Positions 17,207-25,580 of a stretch of 64,000 nucleotides of DNA are shown here, one piece after another. Within the stretch, counting starts at the first letter, position 1. Each line of letters starts with the position of its first letter. Position numbers and translations under genes: made by a program. The stretch spans positions 62,001-126,000 of the forward strand of contig NZ_SLWN01000018.1 in the NCBI RefSeq assembly GCF_004342025.1, written 5' to 3'. This DNA comes from Kribbella steppae (lineage in GTDB: Bacteria > Actinomycetota > Actinomycetes > Propionibacteriales > Kribbellaceae). The notes beneath the pieces were generated by a model that searched no databases, was not told the origin of the DNA, and worked only from the letters and a program-made list of their open reading frames with translations.

Positions 17207-17779
17207 ATGGTCAACGACGCGGACGCGCTCGACGAACTGGCCCGGCGTGCTGCACAGGACCCCGCCTTGCTGGACGAGCTGATCCGGCAGGTGCAGCCGC
17301 AGGTGATGCGGATCTGCCAGCGCGTCCTGCCGCACCGCGCCGACGCCGAGGACGCCTGCCAGGACGCGCTGCTGGCGATCGCCACGAAGGTCGGCACCTT
17401 CTCCGGCCGGAGCCGGTTCACCACCTGGGTCCACGTGGTCGCGTCGAACGCCGCTCGCGAGACCTACCGACGGTTGAAGCGCCGCGCCGTCGAGAACACC
17501 GCGGCCTGGCACGACGACGATCGCCCGGCCAAGTACGACCGTCCCGATCCGCGCACGACCAGCGTCGTGGCCGGCACCCGGCTGGACCTGCTCGACGCGC
17601 TGGAGCAACTGGAGGCCGACCTGCCCGAGACGGTCACGTCGGTGATGCTGCGCGATATCTACGAGCTCAGCTACGACGAGATCGCCGACCAGGTCGGCAT
17701 CCCGGTCGGCACCGTCAAATCCCGGATCAGCCGGGCCCGCGTCTCACTCAAGGCTCAACTGCTCCCCCGCCACGACTGA
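17207..17779 (+). CDS. ECF-type RNA polymerase sigma factor
   Basis: 190 residues from ATG 17207; ATG 17195 would add four residues. Region 2 is seen around AEDACQDALLAIATKVGTF and RFTTWVHVVASNAA, and region 4 in LPETVTSVMLRDIYELSYDEIADQVGIPVGTVKSRISRAR. No anti-sigma gene follows; instead the divergent neighbour is a membrane Ser/Thr kinase, fitting the ECF groups thought to be controlled by kinases (family knowledge, not proven here). The first 16 residues before region 2 are acidic. No Shine-Dalgarno can fit between the two divergent starts. Confidence 0.88.
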   Translation: MVNDADALDELARRAAQDPALLDELIRQVQPQVMRICQRVLPHRADAEDACQDALLAIATKVGTFSGRSRFTTWVHVVASNAARETYRRLKRRAVENTAAWHDDDRPAKYDRPDPRTTSVVAGTRLDLLDALEQLEADLPETVTSVMLRDIYELSYDEIADQVGIPVGTVKSRISRARVSLKAQLLPRHD

Positions 17780-17828
17780 CCTGTCCCGCAGACAGTCGCC
17801 CAGCTCCGCGGATGGTGGGCAGTCGCAC

Positions 17829-19352
17829 TCATTCGACTGACACCTTGGCCCAGTGCGGGCCGAGAGGTTGCGTATCTGCCGGCGGCTGATGCATGGCCAC
17901 AACCAGGATCGCCTCTGGCAACTGGCGCCGTACGGCGTGCAGAACGTGTCCGGCGGTGTCGGTATCCAAGCCGGTCGTCGGCTCGTCGATGAGCAAGACG
18001 TCGGGTTTGGGGGCGAGGGCGCGGGCGATGTGGAGTCGGCGCTGTTCACCACCCGACAGGCTGCGCGCACCCGACCCGAGGCCGGTCTGCGGTCCCACTC
18101 CGGCGCGGTCCAGGGCCATGGCGGTGAGCAGGTCCGTGACATCGGCGTCGTTCGCGGTGGGGTTGGCCAGACGGAAGTTGTCGGCGACCGTCCCGGTGAA
18201 CAGATAGTCGTCAGCCAGTACGGCGGTAACGACGGCCGGACCGGGTTGTCGCCGGAGCGCTGTGGCGATGGCGGTGACGAGTGTGGTCTTTCCGCTGCCG
18301 GACGGGCCGGTGATGACGAGGATTTCGCCGGCGGAGACGGCGAATGCGATCTCGCGTGCATCCCGCGTGGGTGACTCGGGCAGTTGGTATCCGGAGACTG
18401 CGAGGCTGCGACCGTCGTACGTCGCCCGGAAGGTCGTGGCGACCTCTGGCCGGCGGGTCTCGTCCTCGCCGACCGACGCGAGGTGGGCCTCGGCCTGGCG
18501 GGACCGGACCCACGCGCTCGCGGCCGCGACCAGACGCTCGGCGTTGGCCATGACACCGGCGGTGAGCAGACCGACGAAGACCACCGTCGCAACTGTGGCG
18601 CCGGACCGCGCACTGATCAGCACTGTGAGCAGCAGCGCGGCAGCCGACACTGCACGCGTGCCGCCCAGAGCGCGCGCGGTCGTTGCCGCGTGGCGGTTTC
18701 GTCTGCCCTCGAAGGCGGCCAGGCGTTGCAGAGTGCGATGCGCCAGCTGGTCTGTGGCGCCCAGTGACGCCATCTCGGGCCATGCCTCGACCGCGGTCAC
18801 GAGTTCGGTCCGCAGCAGACCACGGGTGCGGGTCGTGTCATCCATCCGGCGTGCAGAAGCCACGGCGAGCAGGGCGCAAGCGATCACGGCTGCGGCCAAC
18901 GTCAACGCCGCGAGCGGATAGCCGGCGAGGACGATGGCAACGCAGCCTCCCGCGGTCATCACCGCGGCGACGACCACGGGCGCAGCGGCCTGGATGATCG
19001 CCATGCCAGTGGTGTCCGCGTCGGCCATGACCCGGTCCAGCGACTGGCCGGACCAACCGGTGCCTTCGGATCTGGAGGCTTGGTCGTACACGGCGAGCCT
19101 GGCAGTGCCGATTCGGCGTAGTGCCGCGGCGTGCAGGACGACCCGGTTGGCATAACCGGTCGCGATCCTGCCCAGCGCGAACGCGCGCACCCCACCGCTG
19201 GGCGCGAGGTAGGAGAACGCACTGTAGGCGCCGGCTCCGGCCACAGCTGAAGCGGCGATGAACCATCCGGAGAGTCCGAGAAGCCCGACGGAGCAGGCCT
19301 CCGCGAGAACGGCCAGCAGCATCCCGAACGATGCGAGTGTCTTCGCTTTCAT
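17829..19352 (-). CDS. cydC: Cysteine/glutathione ABC exporter subunit CydC
   Basis: 507 residues, permease-ATPase fusion. N-terminal membrane half (1-300) begins with MLLAVLAEACSVGLLGLSGWFIAAS, highly typical of CydC (GLSGWFI). ATPase half: Walker A GPSGSGKTT, signature LSGGEQRRLHIARAL, Walker B DVLLIDEPTTGLD. CydDC exports reduced thiols and is needed to assemble cytochrome bd. The start ATG overlaps the stop of cydD by 4 bp (ATGA), so it is translationally coupled and last in the operon. Confidence 0.93.
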   Translation of the reverse strand: MKAKTLASFGMLLAVLAEACSVGLLGLSGWFIAASAVAGAGAYSAFSYLAPSGGVRAFALGRIATGYANRVVLHAAALRRIGTARLAVYDQASRSEGTGWSGQSLDRVMADADTTGMAIIQAAAPVVVAAVMTAGGCVAIVLAGYPLAALTLAAAVIACALLAVASARRMDDTTRTRGLLRTELVTAVEAWPEMASLGATDQLAHRTLQRLAAFEGRRNRHAATTARALGGTRAVSAAALLLTVLISARSGATVATVVFVGLLTAGVMANAERLVAAASAWVRSRQAEAHLASVGEDETRRPEVATTFRATYDGRSLAVSGYQLPESPTRDAREIAFAVSAGEILVITGPSGSGKTTLVTAIATALRRQPGPAVVTAVLADDYLFTGTVADNFRLANPTANDADVTDLLTAMALDRAGVGPQTGLGSGARSLSGGEQRRLHIARALAPKPDVLLIDEPTTGLDTDTAGHVLHAVRRQLPEAILVVAMHQPPADTQPLGPHWAKVSVE

Positions 19353-21046
19353 ACCCGCGTCGCCTCCCGGACGCTGTGGACCGTCCCGTCGGTGAGACCG
19401 AACAGGAGGTCGGCGGAGCGCGTGAGAGCCGCCGAATGCGTGGCCACAATGACCGTGCGGCCCTGGGTGGCGTTGCGTAGGGCAACGATGATCTGGGACT
19501 CGGTGTCTGCGTCAAGATGCGCGGTCGGCTCGTCCAGGACCCAAAGTCCCGCATCGCTGAGGAACGCGCGGGCGATCGCGATCCGTCGTGCCTCGCCGGT
19601 CGACAGACCCCAGCCGCCCTCCCCCAGCGGCGTGTCCAGTCCGCGCGGAAGTCGTGCGACGACCTCAGCCAGCCCAGCGGCGGCGACCGCCTGCTCGATG
19701 TCCACCCGGCTGGCATCCGGTCGTCCGATCCGGATGTTGTCGCCGATCGATCCCGGGAGCAGTACCGTCTGCTGACCGATCCAGGCACAGCCGCCGAGCC
19801 ACGGTGCTGACGCTCCGGTCGGGGTCAGCCACCGGACGGTCCCGTGACTCGGCGCGCGTACTCCGGCAATCAGCGACAGCAACGTGGTCTTGCCGGCGCC
19901 CGACGGTCCGGCCACGGCCGTCCACGATCCCGCATGAACGGTCAGGTTCAGTCCCTGCAGCGTCGGCTCGTCGGCCGCAGGAAAGCGGAGAGAGACGTTG
20001 TCCAAGACAACAGTTACACGTTCGCCAGAGGGCGGCACACGTTCGGCACTCGATGAAGGCTCGACCAGTAACCCTGTGATCGCCGGTACCGCCGACAATG
20101 CCCGTTCCCTGCTGTGGAAAGCGGCGGCCATGGCGCGCATCGGCTGGAAGTACATCGGGCAGATCAGAAGAGCGAGTAGTCCACGGAACAACGTCATGCC
20201 GGGCGCAGCGCCGATCCGCACGTAGCCGAGCAGCGAGAGTCCGATGTACGTCGCGTTCGCCGCGATCGAGAAGGTGATGACGACGTCCATCACCGCGCCG
20301 GACAGCGATGCCCGCCGGATGACCGCGATGGTGGTGGCGTTCAGGTCACCGGCAGCACGGGCCAGCTCGGAATGGCGTCGTCCCAGCGCACCGAGGTTCC
20401 GCAGCGTCGGCAGGCCCCGGAAGCTGTCGAGGACGACGGCGGCGAGCCTTGTGCCGGCCGCTGCCTGGGCGTCGGCGCCCTCCTTGGCGAACAGGCCCGC
20501 AAGCCGCATGTTCAGCGGGATGAGCAAGCTCGCCAGCAGCAGGATCACGGCGGCGGGCCACTGCACTATCGCGGTAATAGCGAGGATCAGCGCCATTGAC
20601 ACGGGAGCAGACCGTCGCTGGGGAAGGCTCTGCGCATGGAAGTCGGCGATGTCATCGGCGAACTCCACCGTTGCGAGCGCGGCCGTCGCGGGGTCCGGCT
20701 CTGTGTGCCGTTGCCCGGCCGGTAGCAGTCCGGCCACCAGGCGCCGCCGAATGGCGTGAGCGATTCGTTGGCGCCCGACCGCCTGGAACCGCGCCGAACT
20801 CCAGGCAGCTCCGGCCGCGAGGAGACCACCGCCGAACAGGACGGCCAATCCCAGCCGGCTCGGCCGATCGCCGGCGAGAACATCGCCCGCGATCAATGCC
20901 AAACCAGCCCACTGAACGATGGTGAACGCCGTCTCCAGCGCCTGGCAGCCGGCGGCACTGAGCAGCCACCGACGTCCCGGCGTCGCGGCTGCGGCAAGCC
21001 ACTCCCGCGCCTCCACAGTCGCCGTCCCGGCCTGGTCAGTCGTCAT
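19349..21046 (-). CDS. cydD: Cysteine/glutathione ABC exporter subunit CydD
   Basis: 565 residues from ATG 21046. Membrane half with six helices (about 25-320), then ATPase with Walker A GPSGAGKTT, signature LSTGEARRIAIARAF (Thr in place of the usual Gly) and Walker B LWVLDEPTAHLD. It forms the heterodimer with CydC. Its start overlaps the end of the 77-residue membrane protein gene by 11 bp. Together with cydA and cydB upstream this is a complete cytochrome bd locus. Confidence 0.92.
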   Translation of the reverse strand: MTTDQAGTATVEAREWLAAAATPGRRWLLSAAGCQALETAFTIVQWAGLALIAGDVLAGDRPSRLGLAVLFGGGLLAAGAAWSSARFQAVGRQRIAHAIRRRLVAGLLPAGQRHTEPDPATAALATVEFADDIADFHAQSLPQRRSAPVSMALILAITAIVQWPAAVILLLASLLIPLNMRLAGLFAKEGADAQAAAGTRLAAVVLDSFRGLPTLRNLGALGRRHSELARAAGDLNATTIAVIRRASLSGAVMDVVITFSIAANATYIGLSLLGYVRIGAAPGMTLFRGLLALLICPMYFQPMRAMAAAFHSRERALSAVPAITGLLVEPSSSAERVPPSGERVTVVLDNVSLRFPAADEPTLQGLNLTVHAGSWTAVAGPSGAGKTTLLSLIAGVRAPSHGTVRWLTPTGASAPWLGGCAWIGQQTVLLPGSIGDNIRIGRPDASRVDIEQAVAAAGLAEVVARLPRGLDTPLGEGGWGLSTGEARRIAIARAFLSDAGLWVLDEPTAHLDADTESQIIVALRNATQGRTVIVATHSAALTRSADLLFGLTDGTVHSVREATRV

Positions 21047-21269
21047 CGTGCATCCGGTGCTCGTCGATGATCCACGCGATCCCGCCGGTGAGGGCAATGA
21101 GGAGCATGCCCACGATGCTGAGCAGATGGCCGTGATTCTTGGGATAGCCGGAGAACATTCCTTGGCAGACGCAGTAGAGCAACCAGGCGACGACGACTCC
21201 GACAACCGTCAGCACCGTCCGAGTGAGCATTCGGCGCACTGGGTGACCGACCTGGGTTCGAGCGCTCAT
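21036..21269 (-). CDS. Small two-helix membrane protein inside the cyd operon
   Basis: 77 residues: basic N-terminus (MSARTQVGHPVRR), first membrane helix with a Cys-containing end (VLTVVGVVVAWLLYCVCQG), loop FSGYPKNHGH, second helix (LSIVGMLLIALTGGIAWII) and acidic tail EHRMHDDD. The start overlaps the cydB stop as TGATG and the end overlaps the cydD start, so translation is coupled on both sides. In proteobacteria a small subunit (CydX, about 37 residues, one helix) stabilises cytochrome bd. This protein has twice the length and two helices and is not CydX by sequence. It may play a similar accessory role (inference). Confidence 0.8.
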   Translation of the reverse strand: MSARTQVGHPVRRMLTRTVLTVVGVVVAWLLYCVCQGMFSGYPKNHGHLLSIVGMLLIALTGGIAWIIDEHRMHDDD

Positions 21270-22276
21270 CAGGCGCCTCCTGTCGTTCCGTTCGAGAGAT
21301 GGTTGGCCGGGGCCTTGCCTCTGAAGGCGTGGTGGGCGAACCAGTTGTAGAAGAGGATCAGTGGCACGTTGAGACCGATCCCGACCGCGAGAAACGCCAG
21401 CGTGCCGGGCGGAGCAGCTGTGTTCGCAAGCGTCAGTTCCGGCGAGGCCAGCACCGGATAGCGGGCCACCACCAGGGCAATGACAAGGGCCACGACGGTG
21501 GTGACCAGGCCCGCGAGCGGGAGGCCGTCGTACGGCGAAGTCGGGCGCAAGGTCATCACGCTCATCACCGCGCCGGCCACGGCAAACAGCAGGACTCCGG
21601 TGAAGGCGATGACCCTCGCCGGACCGTGCAGGCTCAATGGCGTGGCGGTCGCACTCACGGCGATGAGGCACCCGACCGCAAGCAGCGACGCCAGGACTGC
21701 GCTGATTGCGCCGCCGTGCCCAGCTCGGGCACGGAGTTCACCGGTCGCCTTCCACTTGGTGTAGGCGTACCCCAGTGCCAGGTAGCCACAGGTGACGGTC
21801 ACGGCCGACAGCGCGGAGAACCAACTGATCGCGCCGAAGGGCGAACCGGAGAATGCCCCGTCCGCCACGGTCAGGTGCGCTGTCAGGGTCGCAACGGCGA
21901 TGCCCTGAGCAAGCGCCGCGATCAGCGAGGCGATGCCGAACGCTCGTTCCCAGCGGGGCGCGGGATGAGCCTGTGAGGCCATCTCCACACTGACGCCGCG
22001 AACGATCAGCGCGAACAGCATGACGATCACCGGCAGATAGGCGTGCGGGAGGACCGTGCCGAAGGCTGCCGGGAAGCCGGCCCACAGGCTGACCCCGAGC
22101 AGCACCAGCCAGGTCTCGTTGCCGTCCCAGGCCTGTGCGACCTGCTCGAGCATCTCGTGCCGATGGTTCGCGTCCGGTTCGATCAAGGAGGCGATGCCGA
22201 TTCCCAGGTCGTAGCCGTCCAGTACGACGTACATCAGCAGACACAGCAGGATGACCAGGAACCAGATCGTGGCCAT
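21269..22276 (-). CDS. cydB: Cytochrome bd quinol oxidase subunit II (CydB)
   Basis: 335 residues, about eight to nine transmembrane helices, matching the usual CydB length. The N-terminus IWFLVILLCLLMYVVLDGYD with the DGYDLGIG motif is diagnostic, as is GNETWLVLLG. Partner of CydA in the terminal oxidase that reduces oxygen with quinol without pumping protons. Coupled to cydA (start at the cydA stop) and to the small membrane protein that follows. Confidence 0.95.
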   Translation of the reverse strand: MATIWFLVILLCLLMYVVLDGYDLGIGIASLIEPDANHRHEMLEQVAQAWDGNETWLVLLGVSLWAGFPAAFGTVLPHAYLPVIVMLFALIVRGVSVEMASQAHPAPRWERAFGIASLIAALAQGIAVATLTAHLTVADGAFSGSPFGAISWFSALSAVTVTCGYLALGYAYTKWKATGELRARAGHGGAISAVLASLLAVGCLIAVSATATPLSLHGPARVIAFTGVLLFAVAGAVMSVMTLRPTSPYDGLPLAGLVTTVVALVIALVVARYPVLASPELTLANTAAPPGTLAFLAVGIGLNVPLILFYNWFAHHAFRGKAPANHLSNGTTGGA

Positions 22277-23652
22277 CAGTTCGCCCTCCCGCCGGCCAGA
22301 CTCGCCGTTGGCACTGAGTCGAGGGCCGGGTGTCGTTCGTCGGGGCCGACCTGGTCAGGGCCGATCCGCACGGTGTGCACGATGTAGGCGATGTACGCGA
22401 CCAGCATCACGACGTAGAGCAACGAGAAGCCCACCACAGAGAACACGAGCTCGCCGGGTGCCAGGTGCGAGAGCGCGTCCGCGGTGCGCAGTTGACCGAA
22501 CACGACCCACGGCTGACGACCCGTCTCGGCGGTGGCCCAGCCGCCCAGGATCGCGAGGATGCCCACGGGTGTCGTCCAGAGCAGGAATCGGTGGAAGCGT
22601 CTTGAGGTCCACAGTTTTCGGCGCAGACGCAGGATCGTCGCGTAGAAGACGGTGCCGAACATCAGCAGCGCGGCCAGGAACATGACCCGGAACCCCCAGA
22701 AGACCGCGGCCATGTCCGGTCGATCGGCCTTCGGCGTCAGCTCGAGCCCGGGGATTGCCGTCTGACAGGTGAGGTCCCGGTTGATCGCGCTGCCCAGGCA
22801 CGGGATGTTCAGTTCCACGAGGTTGCGCTCGGCCTGCTGGTCGGGGATCGCGAAGAGAACGAAGCCGGTGTTGCCTTCGGTCCAGTTGCCTTCCAGGGCT
22901 TCCAGCTTGGACAACTGGTGCGGCAGCACCGCGCCTGCCGTGTGGTCACCGACGAAGATCTGGACCGGGACCAACATCGCCGCGATCCCCAGTGCGATGG
23001 ACACGGACCGGCGGGCGAACGGCAACGCCCGTCCCTTGACCAGGTAGTACGCGCCGATGCCGGCCACGAAGAAGGCGGCGGAGATCAGGACGGCGAGCAC
23101 CATGTGCGGCCACCGCCAGACGAACGACGGGTTGAAGATCGTGTGCACCCAGTCGGTCGGCTCGAACCGCCCGTTCCGGACGACGAACCCGGCCGGCGTC
23201 TGCATCCAGGAGTTGGCGGCGATGATCCAGGTGGAGGACAGGACCGTGCCGAGCGACACCATCACCGTCGAGGCGAACATCGTGCCGTGCCTGACCCGGC
23301 CGTCGCCGTACAACAGGACACCGATGAACCCGGCTTCGACGAAGAACGCGGTGACGACTTCCATCCCGATGATCGGGCCGATGATCGGACCGGTCTTGGC
23401 CGCGTAGACGCCCCAGTTCAGTCCCAGCTCGAAAGTGATGACGATGCCGGCCACGACGCCGATCGCGAATCCGACCGCGAAGACGCGCCGCCAGAACCGG
23501 AACATCTGCAGATACACCGCCTTGCGGGTCTTCCAGTACATCCCGTAGAGGACGCTCAGCAGGATCGACAGCCCGACCGTGATGGCCGGGAACGTCATGT
23601 GGAACATCACGGTGATGACGAACTGCCACCGCGACAGGTCGAGCAGGCTCAT
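22276..23652 (-). CDS. cydA: Cytochrome bd quinol oxidase subunit I (CydA), short Q-loop
   Basis: 458 residues from ATG 23652. Heme ligands: H18 (b595), H183 (b558) in WPHMVL and M324 (b558) in FRVMFL; E98 and E106 of the conserved GMEVVTAFFVEAGF helix line the proton path. GRQPWVVFGQLRT near the end is the family hallmark. The length is about 60 residues below E. coli CydA, so it has the short Q-loop of Gram-positive enzymes. The oxidase has high oxygen affinity and tolerates nitric oxide, cyanide and inhibitors of the bc1/aa3 branch. The gene overlaps the transketolase stop as TGATG. Confidence 0.96.
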   Translation of the reverse strand: MSLLDLSRWQFVITVMFHMTFPAITVGLSILLSVLYGMYWKTRKAVYLQMFRFWRRVFAVGFAIGVVAGIVITFELGLNWGVYAAKTGPIIGPIIGMEVVTAFFVEAGFIGVLLYGDGRVRHGTMFASTVMVSLGTVLSSTWIIAANSWMQTPAGFVVRNGRFEPTDWVHTIFNPSFVWRWPHMVLAVLISAAFFVAGIGAYYLVKGRALPFARRSVSIALGIAAMLVPVQIFVGDHTAGAVLPHQLSKLEALEGNWTEGNTGFVLFAIPDQQAERNLVELNIPCLGSAINRDLTCQTAIPGLELTPKADRPDMAAVFWGFRVMFLAALLMFGTVFYATILRLRRKLWTSRRFHRFLLWTTPVGILAILGGWATAETGRQPWVVFGQLRTADALSHLAPGELVFSVVGFSLLYVVMLVAYIAYIVHTVRIGPDQVGPDERHPALDSVPTASLAGGRAN

Positions 23653-25571
23653 CAGGACTCCTCGGGTACGACCGGCGGCAGGTGCCGGCGGGATCCGACG
23701 AGGTTGCGCGCGGCAACGACTATGTGGTCGGCATCGAGGCCGGCCCAGCTGAGCAGCTCGGCGGCGGACCCGGAACCCGGCTGCTCGCGTACGGCGAGGT
23801 GGGCGATCGACAGGTTGCTCTGTCCGGCGGCCAGCAACGCATCGGTCACAGCGGAGCACAACCCGCCCTCCGGGTGGTGGTCCTCGGCGACAACGATCCG
23901 CCCCGACGTCGCGGTCGCCGCCCTGGTGAGGGTGACGGTGTCGATCGGCTTGACCGAGTAGCAGTCGATGACGCGGGCTTGGATGCCGTGCTCCAGCAGT
24001 ACGTCGGCCGCCTGGAGGCAACCGTGCACGGTGACCCCGGCGCCGATGAGAGTGACGTCGTCGTGGTCGCTGGATCGAAGTACTTTGGCGCCGCCGATCG
24101 GGAACGTCTCGCCGTCGGGGTACAGCACCGGGTACGCGCCGCGAGTAGTGCGCAGATAGCTGATGCCCTGCCTGGTCGCCAATGCGTCGACTAGAGCTAC
24201 AGTGCTCGTCGCGTCGCAGGGATAGAGCACGGTCGAACCGTGGACAGCGCGGAACATGGCGATGTCCTCCAAGGCCATCTGGGACGGCCCATCAGCGCCG
24301 ATCTCGACGCCGGCGTGCGAGCCGACCAGCCGCACATCGACGCCCGAGACGGCACCCATCCGGATGAAGTCGTACGCCCGAGTCAGGAACGCCGCGAAGG
24401 TCGAGGCGAACGGGCGATAGCCCCGCACGGCCAAGCCGGTCGCAGCCGCCACCAACTGCTGCTCCGCGATGAACATCTCGAAGAAGCGATCGGGGTGGGC
24501 GTGCGCGAAGTCCGCGGCGTAGGTGGAGTTGCCCACTTCCGCGTCCAGCACGACGACGCGCGGGTCGCGGGCGCCGAGCGCGATGAGTGCGTCGCCGTAC
24601 GCCTTGCGAGTGGCCACGATCGTTCCGACGCCGTACCGGGGTCGTGGTGCGGTTGCAGTCTGACTCGCCGGCTGCGGCGCCGGCATCGGGCCCGGGAGCG
24701 GCCCACGCAGCGCGAGGCCACGGATTCCGCCCAACTCGGCGATCGCGCGTTCGGCCATGTCGGGCGGGAACGGCTTCCCGTGCCAGTCGGGGCTGTCCTC
24801 GACCTCGGAGAAGCCGCGGCCTTTCACGGTCCTGGCGAGGATCACCGTGGGCTGCTCCCCCACCGTCATCTCGACTGTGGTCAAGGCGTCATCGATGGCA
24901 GCCAGGTCGTGGCCGTCGATGACGAGGACGCGGGCACCGAAGGCCTCGGCCCGCCGTGCGTATGCGTCGAGGTTCCAGCCGAGGGCGGTCGGGCCTCGCT
25001 GACCGAGACGATTGACATCGACGATGGCGGTGAGATTGGACAGCCCGTAGTACGCGGCTTTGTCCAACGCCTCCCAGATGGAGCCTTCGGCGACTTCACT
25101 GTCACCGCACAGCACCCAGACCCGGTACGACAGCCGATCGAGGTACTTGCCGGCCAAGGCGATACCGACGCCGTCAGGCAGGCCCTGTCCGAGTGAGCCA
25201 GTAGCCACGTCGACCCAGGGCAGGGCCGGAGTGGGATGTCCCTGCAGCCGTTGACCGAATCGACGATAGCCGGTCATCAGCTCGTCCTCGCCGACCACGC
25301 CCACGGCTTTGAACACCGAGTACAGCAACGGCGAAGCATGCCCCTTGGAGAAGATCAGATGGTCGTTGCCCAAGGCATGCGGTTCGTCCCAGTCGTAGCG
25401 CAGATGCCGGGTGACGAGTACGGCGAGCAAGTCGGCCGCGGACATGCTCGAGCTCGGATGGCCCGAGCCTGCCGCCGTACTGGAGCGGATCGAGTCGATC
25501 CGCAGCTGGGCGGCCAGCTCGGCCGCGGTGTCCAGACCGATCTTCGGTGCGAGGTGGAAGGTGGTTGTCAT
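23652..25571 (-). CDS. Transketolase (complete, thiamine diphosphate dependent)
   Basis: 639 residues, full length including both halves. Thiamine-diphosphate site pieces: SGHPSSSMSAADLL, IFSKGHASPLLY, VATGSLGQGLP and GDSEVAEGSIWEAL with the metal-binding Gly-Asp, and the pyrimidine-domain acidic residue in FEMFIAEQQLVAAATGLA. Transketolase moves two-carbon units in the pentose phosphate pathway. It lies 9 bp after an MFS gene and overlaps cydA, so it is locked into the respiratory operon. This is probably not the housekeeping copy. It might be specialised to keep NADPH and thiol supply in step with CydDC and bd activity (inference). Confidence 0.92.
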   Translation of the reverse strand: MTTTFHLAPKIGLDTAAELAAQLRIDSIRSSTAAGSGHPSSSMSAADLLAVLVTRHLRYDWDEPHALGNDHLIFSKGHASPLLYSVFKAVGVVGEDELMTGYRRFGQRLQGHPTPALPWVDVATGSLGQGLPDGVGIALAGKYLDRLSYRVWVLCGDSEVAEGSIWEALDKAAYYGLSNLTAIVDVNRLGQRGPTALGWNLDAYARRAEAFGARVLVIDGHDLAAIDDALTTVEMTVGEQPTVILARTVKGRGFSEVEDSPDWHGKPFPPDMAERAIAELGGIRGLALRGPLPGPMPAPQPASQTATAPRPRYGVGTIVATRKAYGDALIALGARDPRVVVLDAEVGNSTYAADFAHAHPDRFFEMFIAEQQLVAAATGLAVRGYRPFASTFAAFLTRAYDFIRMGAVSGVDVRLVGSHAGVEIGADGPSQMALEDIAMFRAVHGSTVLYPCDATSTVALVDALATRQGISYLRTTRGAYPVLYPDGETFPIGGAKVLRSSDHDDVTLIGAGVTVHGCLQAADVLLEHGIQARVIDCYSVKPIDTVTLTRAATATSGRIVVAEDHHPEGGLCSAVTDALLAAGQSNLSIAHLAVREQPGSGSAAELLSWAGLDADHIVVAARNLVGSRRHLPPVVPEES

Positions 25572-25580
25572 GGTGACCTC

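Noticed and set aside
24240..25196. 318-residue plus-strand frame opposite transketolase
   Set aside because: Antisense to a complete enzyme gene with catalytic motifs; no own features.
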